11,687 nucleotides of DNA from assembly GCA_946481135.1 (NCBI GenBank), contig CAMLMQ010000083.1, positions 1 through 11,687 on the forward strand, written 5' to 3'. Source of the DNA: an uncultured Microbacteriaceae bacterium. GTDB lineage: Bacteria; Actinomycetota; Actinomycetes; Actinomycetales; Microbacteriaceae. This document shows, in pieces, positions 6,775 to 11,687 of this stretch. Each line of letters opens with the position of its first letter. Positions within the stretch are counted from its first letter, which is position 1. The translations under genes and the position numbers were made by a program. The notes beneath the pieces are model-generated. The model was not told the DNA's origin and ran no database searches. It worked only from the letters and a program-made list of their open reading frames with translations.

Positions 6775-8067
6775 ATGCCAGACAGGGAGTACGGGTTCAA
6801 GACGCGCGCCATCCACGCGGGCAACATCCCGGATGCGGTGAGCGGCTCCCGCGCGCTGCCGATCTACCAGTCGAGCGCGTTCGTGTTCGACGACACCGCG
6901 GATGCCGCCGCCCGCTTCGCGCTGCAGAAGTACGGCAACATCTACAGCCGGCTCGCGAACCCGACGGTCGCGTCGTTCGAGGAGCGGGTCGCGAGCCTCG
7001 AGGGCGGTCTCGGCGCGGTCGCGACGTCGTCGGGCCTCGGGGCCGAGTTCATCACCTTCGCGTCGCTCGCGGGCGCGGGCGACCACATCGTGTCGGCCGC
7101 GTCGCTGTACGGCGGCACGGTCACGCAGCTCGACGTGACGCTGCGTCGCTTCGGGGTGGAGACGACCTTCGTCGCGGGCACGAACCCCGACGACTACGCC
7201 GCGGCCATCCGGCCCGAGACGAAGCTCATCTTCACCGAGTCGATCACGAACCCGTCGGGCGACATCGCCGATCTCGAAGGTCTCGCCGACGTCGCGCACG
7301 CGCATCACCTGCCCCTCATCGTCGACTCGACCGTCGCCACCCCGTACCTCAACCGCCCGATCGAGTGGGGGGCGGATGTCGTCATCCACTCGGCGACGAA
7401 GTTCCTCGGCGGGCACGGCACGACCCTCGGCGGCGTCGTCGTCGAGTCGGGCCGATTCCACTGGGCGAACGAGCGCTTCCCGCTGTTCGACCAGGAGGTG
7501 CCGCACTACGGCGGGCTCAACTGGCACGGCAACTTCGGCGAGTACGCGTTCCTCACCCGTCTGCGCGCCGAGCAGCTGCGCGACATCGGACCGTCGCTCG
7601 CGCCGCACTCCGCCTGGCTGCTCGCGCAGGGCGTCGAGACCCTCCCCTACCGGATGCAGGCGCACGTCGACAACGCGCGCGCCGTCGCCGAATGGCTCGA
7701 CGCCGACGACCGCATCGAGTTCGTGAACTGGGCGGGCCTGCCGAACCACCCGCACCACGAGCGCGCCGCGAAGTACCTGCCGAAGGGTCCGGGGTCGGTG
7801 TTCTCGTTCGGGGTGAAGGGCGGCCGCGCCGCGGGCCAGACGTTCATCGAGAGCGTCGACCTCGCCTCGCACCTCGCGAACATCGGTGACGCGAAGACCC
7901 TCGTCATCCACCCCGGTTCGACGACGCACGCGCAGCTCACCGAGCAGCAGCTCGTGGATGCCGGCGTGCAGCCCGGGCTCGTGCGCATCAGCGTCGGCAT
8001 CGAGGATGTCGACGACATCATCTACGACCTCGACCAAGCGCTCGACGCCGCCGTGAGGGGAGAATGA
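6775..8067 (+). CDS. metY: O-acetylhomoserine aminocarboxypropyltransferase (O-acetylhomoserine sulfhydrylase)
   Basis: Cytoplasmic PLP enzyme of the Cys/Met-metabolism (cystathionine gamma-synthase-like) family. It makes homocysteine from O-acetylhomoserine and sulfide, the direct sulfhydrylation route to methionine. The 430-residue length is that of MetY; the transsulfuration members of the family are nearer 380-400. The N-terminal GFKTRAIHAG (7-16) is typical. Visible features include YSRLANPT (57-64), the cofactor-ring region ATSSG (83-87), D184 in LIVDST (pyridine-nitrogen contact), the PLP lysine K209 in IHSATKFLGGHG (204-215) and HPGSTTHAQL (379-388). The start is the ATG at 6775, because the conserved N-terminus begins there. 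It probably forms an operon with the CoA-binding protein gene 4 bases downstream. No metX (homoserine acetyltransferase) gene is adjacent in this window. Confidence 0.96.
   Translation: MPDREYGFKTRAIHAGNIPDAVSGSRALPIYQSSAFVFDDTADAAARFALQKYGNIYSRLANPTVASFEERVASLEGGLGAVATSSGLGAEFITFASLAGAGDHIVSAASLYGGTVTQLDVTLRRFGVETTFVAGTNPDDYAAAIRPETKLIFTESITNPSGDIADLEGLADVAHAHHLPLIVDSTVATPYLNRPIEWGADVVIHSATKFLGGHGTTLGGVVVESGRFHWANERFPLFDQEVPHYGGLNWHGNFGEYAFLTRLRAEQLRDIGPSLAPHSAWLLAQGVETLPYRMQAHVDNARAVAEWLDADDRIEFVNWAGLPNHPHHERAAKYLPKGPGSVFSFGVKGGRAAGQTFIESVDLASHLANIGDAKTLVIHPGSTTHAQLTEQQLVDAGVQPGLVRISVGIEDVDDIIYDLDQALDAAVRGE
8055..8062 (+). promoter_or_regulatory. Ribosome binding site of the CoA-binding protein gene
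   Basis: GAGGGGAG ends 9 bases before the ATG at 8072 and lies inside the last codons of metY. It is the clearest Shine-Dalgarno sequence in the window. It contrasts with the SD-less starts of metG, pmt, metY and the sulfurtransferase, and fits translation from a shared metY mRNA. Confidence 0.75.
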
Positions 8068-8071
8068 CGCC

Positions 8072-8650
8072 ATGAGCACCGCCACCGCCGACCTCGAGAC
8101 GGTCACCCTCGCGAACGGGCTGACCTGCGGCATCCCGGCCTCGTCGCCCCTCGCGAAGCTGCTCAAGAGCAAGCGCACGTGGGTGGGCCCGTCGGCGAAG
8201 GAGCGGCTGCGGCTGCTGCAGAAGGCGAAGACCGTCGCGATCGTCGGCGCCTCGCCGAACCCCGCGCGGTCGTCGTACTTCGTCGCGACCTACCTGCAGC
8301 AGTCGAGCGACTACGAGCTCTACTTCGTGAACCCGAACGCCGACGAGATCCTCGGACAGAAGGTCTACAAGAGCCTCGCCGACCTGCCCGTCGTGCCCGA
8401 CATCGTCGACGTCTTCCGCAAGGCGAGCGACATCCCGGCCGTGATCGACGAGGTCGTCGCCATCGGCGCCCCGACGATCTGGGTGCAGCTCGGCATCTGG
8501 AACGAGGAGGCCGCGCGCTACGGCGAGGAGAAGGGGCTCACGGTCGTCATGGACCGCTGCCTCAAGGTCGAGCACGCCCGGTTCCACGGGGGCCTGCACC
8601 TGCTCGGCTTCGACACGGGGCAGATCTCGTCGCGCAAGACGCTGCGCTGA
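8072..8650 (+). CDS. CoA-binding domain protein (CoA_binding_2 / YccU-like)
   Basis: The product has 192 residues and a single Rossmann-type CoA-binding domain from about 52 to 182. Evidence is the glycine loop VAIVGASPNPARSS (55-68) and the second strand YELYFVNPNADEILGQKVY (81-99). The stretch DIVDVFRKASDIP (110-122) and the nearly invariant VVMDRCLKVEH (158-168) with C163 also fit. The first 50 residues are a less conserved extension. YccU-like proteins bind CoA, and the conserved Cys has been linked to CoA-thiol chemistry in the family. No reaction is established. The gene starts 4 bases after the metY stop with a strong ribosome site, so the two are almost certainly cotranscribed. I recall the same pairing in other actinobacteria. 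A link to sulfur or methionine metabolism is inference from that pairing. Confidence 0.93.
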   Translation: MSTATADLETVTLANGLTCGIPASSPLAKLLKSKRTWVGPSAKERLRLLQKAKTVAIVGASPNPARSSYFVATYLQQSSDYELYFVNPNADEILGQKVYKSLADLPVVPDIVDVFRKASDIPAVIDEVVAIGAPTIWVQLGIWNEEAARYGEEKGLTVVMDRCLKVEHARFHGGLHLLGFDTGQISSRKTLR

Positions 8651-8662
8651 CGCCGTCCGGCC

Positions 8663-8682
8663 GGCCCGGGCTTACCCGGGTC
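8663..8682 (+). terminator. GC-rich hairpin just after the metY operon
   Basis: The core is CCCGGG, CTTA, CCCGGG (8665-8670 and 8675-8680). It is extended by a G-C and a G-U pair to 8663 and 8682, giving an 8-pair stem with a 4-base loop 12 bases after the stop codon at 8650. There is no U-tract. It overlaps the start of a direct repeat. Confidence 0.45.
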
Positions 8683-8719
8683 ATCCGTCGCAGATGTCCG
8701 GGTGATCCGTCGCATATGT
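8677..8719. repeat. Tandem direct repeat, two copies of a 22-base unit
   Basis: Copy one is 8677-8697 and copy two is 8699-8719. Aligned with a 22-base period, 19 of 21 positions agree (shared core ATCCGTCGCA). The copies differ at the fifth-to-sixth base (C versus G) and just after the core (G versus T). It lies in the 182-base gap between the CoA-binding protein gene and the sulfurtransferase gene. Confidence 0.7.
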
Positions 8720-8728
8720 GACGGATCA
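8703..8728. repeat. Inverted repeat (9-bp stem) nested in the intergenic repeat cluster
   Basis: TGATCCGTC (8703-8711) is exactly complementary to GACGGATCA (8720-8728), with an 8-base loop containing CATATG. A further near-copy of the right arm, GACGGATTA, lies at 8751-8759. It could be a second part of a tandem terminator, an operator-like dyad or a dispersed intergenic repeat. The sequence alone does not decide. Confidence 0.6.
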
Positions 8729-8761
8729 GGCCTCGAAGGCGCCCGAAATCGACGGATTAGT

Positions 8762-8803
8762 CGCGTCGCGCGCGTTACCCCGCGTTGCGCCCGCCGCGAC
8801 GCG
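8762..8803. repeat. 9-bp inverted repeat upstream of the sulfurtransferase promoter
   Basis: CGCGTCGCG (8762-8770) and CGCGACGCG (8795-8803) are exact reverse complements 24 bases apart. In DNA made mostly of CG steps, such a match may arise by chance. It ends 16 bases before the putative -10 box. Confidence 0.25.
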
Positions 8804-8819
8804 GACCCGGCGACGGAGC

Positions 8820-8825
8820 TAGCGT
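8820..8825 (+). promoter_or_regulatory. Putative -10 box for a leaderless sulfurtransferase transcript
   Basis: TAGCGT, 7 bases (GGCGCGC), then the ATG at 8833. The spacing equals that at pmt. There is no Shine-Dalgarno sequence before this ATG. The in-frame GTG at 8824 lies inside the box and is less likely as a start. Confidence 0.45.
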
Positions 8826-8832
8826 GGCGCGC

Positions 8833-9675
8833 ATGCTCCCCGGTCCCCTCGTCTCCGCCCAGTGGGTCGCCGACCACCTCGGTGCCGACGACCTGCTCGT
8901 CGTCGACGCGTCGGTCGTCGCCTACACCCAGCCGAACGGCCGCCCCGGGATGCTGAGCGGCCACGAGCTCTACCTCGCCGACGGCCACATCCCCGGCGCG
9001 GTCTTCGCCGACCTGCTCGAGGAGTTTTCCGACCCGGCGGGCCGACACCCCTTCACCCGGCCCGACCATGAGCGCTTCGCAGCGGCGGCGGGCGATCTCG
9101 GTATCGGCGCCGACACGACCGTCGTCGTCTACGACACCGCTCTCGGACAGTGGGCGTCACGGCTGTGGTGGCTGCTGCGCTCGTTCGGCCACGACGCCGC
9201 CGCGGTGCTCGATGGCGGGCTCACCGCGTGGCATGCCCTCGGCGCCCCCCTCGACCGCGGCCACGTCGCCCCCACCCCGACGGTCTTCACCCCCGTCGAG
9301 CGCGGCGACGCGTGGGTCGACAAGGAGTTCGTCGAGCGGGTCGTGCACGGGAACGAAGATGCCGCCCTCGTGTGCTCGGCACCGCCCGCGACGGCCGACC
9401 GCGTCATCCCGGGGTCGCAGTCGCTGCCCGTGGCGCGCCTCGTCGACCGCGAGACCCGGGTGGCCCGTCCCGACGACGAGCTGCGTGCGCTGTTCGCGCC
9501 GTTGCGCGCCGCGAGCCGCGTCGTCGCCTACTGCCAGGGCGGCATCGCGGCGACCGCGACGGCGCTGCACCTCGTGCGGCTCGGCGAGGAGCGCGTGGCG
9601 GTCTACGACGGCTCGCTCGCGGAATGGGCCGAGGATGCCGACGCCCCGCTGGAGACGCTCAGCCGATCTCGTTGA
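8833..9675 (+). CDS. Two-domain rhodanese-like sulfurtransferase (thiosulfate / 3-mercaptopyruvate type)
   Basis: Transfers a sulfane sulfur from a donor such as thiosulfate or 3-mercaptopyruvate to an acceptor through a cysteine persulfide, probably in the cytoplasm. It has 280 residues, the usual length for tandem-rhodanese enzymes. The N-terminal domain (about 5-140) keeps VVDAS (23-27), GHIPGAVFADL (51-61), VVVYD (97-101) and VLDGGLTAW (125-133), but no catalytic Cys. The C-terminal domain (about 155-275) has the active-site loop CQGGIAAT with C234 and VAVYDGSLAEW (255-265). The start of this second domain is reduced: VCSAPPATADRVIPGSQSLP (180-199) stands where LVDAR, an Arg-containing stretch and GHIPGA normally appear. 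Substrate preference cannot be read reliably from the CQGGIA loop. The start at 8833 fits the -10 box and domain boundary; 8785 gives an unlikely arginine-rich extension. Its 3' end overlaps the convergent lipoprotein gene by 17 bases. Confidence 0.9.
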   Translation: MLPGPLVSAQWVADHLGADDLLVVDASVVAYTQPNGRPGMLSGHELYLADGHIPGAVFADLLEEFSDPAGRHPFTRPDHERFAAAAGDLGIGADTTVVVYDTALGQWASRLWWLLRSFGHDAAAVLDGGLTAWHALGAPLDRGHVAPTPTVFTPVERGDAWVDKEFVERVVHGNEDAALVCSAPPATADRVIPGSQSLPVARLVDRETRVARPDDELRALFAPLRAASRVVAYCQGGIAATATALHLVRLGEERVAVYDGSLAEWAEDADAPLETLSRSR

Positions 9676-10189
9676 GCAGCCCGTTGTCGATCTGCGCGGT
9701 GATGCCCTCGCCGGCGGTGACGACGTTCTCGTTGCCGTCGACGACGACACTGTCGATCGTGCCCTCGACGATCACGGAGTTTCCTTCGCCGCGGATGCGC
9801 AGCTCGCCGACGCTCGCCAGCTCGAGGTCGCTGCCCTGCCCCTGGATCTCGAGCGCGCGCACCGCACCCCCGAGGATGTCGGCGCGATCGCCGCGGATCA
9901 CGAGGCGCTCCACCGACGTGAACGCCAGGTCGATGCCGGTGCCCTCGATCGTGACGGTGCCGCACTCGCCGAGCACGTAGTTGCCGGGACGGTTGAGCAG
10001 CACGTCGCCGCAGTCGAGGTCGGGTCCGGGTTCCGGGGCGGGGGTCGTCGCCTCGGGATCGGGCGTCGCGGTGACGCTCGGCTCGGTGCCGGCTCCGGGC
10101 ACCTCGTCGGCGAGGAACGCGCTCGTGCAGCCCGCGAGGAGCAGAGCGGTGAGCGTGAGAGCCGCGAGGGCGGGCAGCGGACGCGTCAT
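9659..10189 (-). CDS. Lipoprotein with DUF3060-like beta-repeat domain
   Basis: The product has 176 residues. A lipoprotein signal sequence ends in the lipobox LLAGC (17-21), so C21 should be lipidated and the protein anchored outside the membrane. Next comes a Pro/Thr/Glu-rich linker (about 33-57), a likely site of O-glycosylation given pmt in the same window (inference). The rest (about 58-176) has short beta strands alternating with Gly/Asn/Asp turns, such as RLVIRGDRADI, ELRIRGEGNSV and SVVVDGNENVV. This pattern suggests a small right-handed beta-solenoid and resembles DUF3060 proteins of actinobacteria. C60 and C76 may pair. The ATG at 10189 overlaps the stop of the upstream DUF255 gene by 4 bases (ATGA on the coding strand), so translation is probably coupled. 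Its end overlaps the convergent sulfurtransferase gene. Function unknown. Confidence 0.88.
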   Translation of the reverse strand: MTRPLPALAALTLTALLLAGCTSAFLADEVPGAGTEPSVTATPDPEATTPAPEPGPDLDCGDVLLNRPGNYVLGECGTVTIEGTGIDLAFTSVERLVIRGDRADILGGAVRALEIQGQGSDLELASVGELRIRGEGNSVIVEGTIDSVVVDGNENVVTAGEGITAQIDNGLLNEIG

Positions 10190-11687
10190 GCCCCGAGCCT
10201 AGCGGCGAGGGCCTCCGCGTCGGTCAGCGGCAGCTCGCACACGAAGTGCTCGCAGAGGTAGGCCGTGTCGGCACCCGCGCGGGAGACCCGGCCGTCGAAG
10301 AGCGTCAGCCCCGCCGCGGCGAGCGGGTCGACGGCGGCCTCGGGCACGAGGGCGAGCACACGGCTCGGCGTGCCCCACGCCCGGGCGACGGCGGCGAGCG
10401 GCGAGCCGCCGGGACCGACGACGACGAGCTGCGCGACGGGTCGCGCCAGCCGGCACGCCACGGCGAGGGCCGCGCCGAACGAGATCGGCTGCGTCGGCGC
10501 GGCAGCGAGGGCCGGCGCGATCGCCCGCTCGGCGAGGGCGCGGTGGTCGTCGTCGCCGGTGAGCGCGGCCAGCAGCAGCGCGGCGTCGGCGAGCAGCGCC
10601 CGGCCCGACGGCGTCGCCCCGTCGGAGATCTCCGGCGGCAGCGCGAGTCCGTGCGCCGCGAGCACCGGATCGGCCCCGTCGGGGGCACGGATGACATCGC
10701 CGTCGGCGCAGGCCTCGACGAGGGTGCGGGCGACGGTGGCGTAGCGGGGGTCCGCGGTCGCGAGCGTGAGGCGCAGCAACCCCCCGGCGAGCCCGCCGTA
10801 GTCCTCGAGCGTCGCGACGGCCTCCGAGGCCCGGCCGTCGAGCGAGGCCCGACGCAGGGGCGGCGCGTCGCCGGCGCGCGCGAGCACCGCATCCGCGACC
10901 TCACGGGCGTCGTCGATCCAGTCCGCGCGGCCGAAACGCACGCCCGCGTCGGCGAGGGCGCCGATCGCGATGCCGTTGAGGCCCGTGAGCACCTTGGCGT
11001 CGAGCGGGGGCGGCGGCTGCGTGGACCGGGCGGTGGCATCGAGCGCGTAGTAGCCGCCCTCGACCCGGACTCCGTCGACCTCGCTCTCGCTGTCCTGCCC
11101 CGAGGCGAACCCGTCGCCGACGCGCAGCACGCCCGTGAGGAACGACGCGATGCCCGCCGCCGTCGCCTCGTCGCCGACGGCCGCGTAGCAGGCGAGCAGC
11201 TGCGCGTTGTCGGTCAGCATGCGCTCGTAGTGCGGCTCCGACCAGTCGCGCCGCACCGCGTAGCGGAAGAATCCGCCCTCGACGGGGTCGCGGAGCGGGG
11301 ATGCCGCCATCGCCGCGAGCGTGCGCTCGGCCAGGGCGCGCGCGGCCGGCGACCCGTGCTCGAGCAGGAACGTGAGCACGGGGGTCGACGGGAACTTCGG
11401 CGCGTCGCCGAACCCGCCGAACTCGGTGTCCTCGGCCCCGGAGAGGGCGTCGACCGCGGCGTCGAGGGCGCTCATCGGCAGGCCCGCGACGACGGCTTCG
11501 GGCCGCTCGGCGGTGAGGGCCGCGACGACCGCGTCGGCCGTGGCGTCGACATCCGACCGGCGCTGCGTCCAGGCCTCGGTGATGGCGTCGAGCACCTCGC
11601 GGAAGGCCGGCATCCCCTGCACGGGTCGCGGTGGGAAGTAGGTGCCCGCGTAGAAGGTCGCCCCCTGCGGCGTCGCGAAGACGGTGA
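10186..11687 (-). CDS. DUF255 / thioredoxin-domain protein (YyaL, SSP411 family), N-terminus off the right edge
   Basis: The frame is open from the right edge to a TGA at 10188-10186, showing 500 codons of a family that is usually 600-700 residues. The visible part starts at the end of the thioredoxin-like domain (FYAGTYFPPRPVQGMP, coding bases near 11665-11608). It continues into the long alpha-helical barrel domain with GGFGDAPKFPS, EGGFFRYA, SEPHYERMLTDNAQLL, GGYYALD, DAKVLTGLNGIAIGAL and LEDYGGLAGGLL, all family-typical. The N-terminal CxxC-bearing segment is outside the window. The family joins a thioredoxin fold to a six-hairpin-glycosidase-like barrel. No confirmed reaction is known to me. 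Near the C-terminus, HFVCELPLTDAEAL matches the usual cysteine-containing ending. The in-frame GTG at 11622 is internal, because conserved sequence continues upstream of it. It is followed by the overlapping lipoprotein gene. Confidence 0.94.
   Translation of the reverse strand, partial: TVFATPQGATFYAGTYFPPRPVQGMPAFREVLDAITEAWTQRRSDVDATADAVVAALTAERPEAVVAGLPMSALDAAVDALSGAEDTEFGGFGDAPKFPSTPVLTFLLEHGSPAARALAERTLAAMAASPLRDPVEGGFFRYAVRRDWSEPHYERMLTDNAQLLACYAAVGDEATAAGIASFLTGVLRVGDGFASGQDSESEVDGVRVEGGYYALDATARSTQPPPPLDAKVLTGLNGIAIGALADAGVRFGRADWIDDAREVADAVLARAGDAPPLRRASLDGRASEAVATLEDYGGLAGGLLRLTLATADPRYATVARTLVEACADGDVIRAPDGADPVLAAHGLALPPEISDGATPSGRALLADAALLLAALTGDDDHRALAERAIAPALAAAPTQPISFGAALAVACRLARPVAQLVVVGPGGSPLAAVARAWGTPSRVLALVPEAAVDPLAAAGLTLFDGRVSRAGADTAYLCEHFVCELPLTDAEALAARLGA

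Noticed and set aside
6457..8178. Minus-strand open frame of 573 codons opposite metY
   Set aside because: Shadow of metY and the end of the membrane protein gene. It shows no recognisable domain.
9068..10261. Plus-strand open frame of 397 codons across the sulfurtransferase and lipoprotein genes
   Set aside because: Composition is Arg/Ser/Pro-rich. It is out of frame with the rhodanese gene and antisense to the lipoprotein.
1..11687. CRISPR array, tRNA, rRNA, insertion sequence or phage genes
   Set aside because: No regularly spaced repeats, cloverleaf-like segments, transposase or phage motifs were seen on either strand by eye.

Overview
The window is about 11.7 kb of very GC-rich DNA with tightly packed genes. 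Codon third positions are almost all G or C, and there are several leaderless-type starts and an actinobacterial protein O-mannosyltransferase. Together these point to an actinobacterium. Protein style and the rsmI/metG/pmt arrangement suggest Microbacteriaceae, but that placement is inference. No RNA genes, insertion sequences, phage genes or CRISPR arrays are visible, and no gap between genes exceeds about 190 bases.

Left part (1-3380): methionyl-tRNA synthetase (metG, cut by the left edge) and the 16S rRNA methyltransferase gene rsmI lie on the minus strand, with a perfect 16-bp inverted repeat between them. rsmI is divergent from the protein O-mannosyltransferase gene pmt, and the two starts are only about 28 bases apart. 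A divergent pmt/rsmI pair with metG nearby is a known actinobacterial arrangement, also found in mycobacteria.

Middle (3477-6698): one large gene encodes a 1073-residue envelope protein. It has a signal peptide, several small cysteine-paired Ig-like modules, a Gly/Ser-rich linker, and a C-terminal domain of about eight membrane helices. It follows pmt on the same strand and is a plausible O-mannosylation substrate. Its function is unknown, and it is the least explained object in the window.

Right-middle (6775-9675): a sulfur-related group on the plus strand. metY (O-acetylhomoserine sulfhydrylase) is followed after 4 bases by a small CoA-binding protein. A repeat- and hairpin-rich intergenic stretch follows, then a two-domain rhodanese-like sulfurtransferase with a reduced second domain.

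Right edge (9659-11687): on the minus strand, a DUF255 (thioredoxin-domain/YyaL-type) gene, cut by the right edge, overlaps by 4 bases a lipoprotein gene that resembles DUF3060 proteins. The lipoprotein gene overlaps the sulfurtransferase gene tail-to-tail by 17 bases.

Most genes are ordinary core actinobacterial genes. Three things stand out: the Ig/multi-helix protein beside pmt, the recurring -10-like hexamers 6-7 bases before start codons, and the two intergenic inverted-repeat clusters. I did not find a convincing new multi-gene system.
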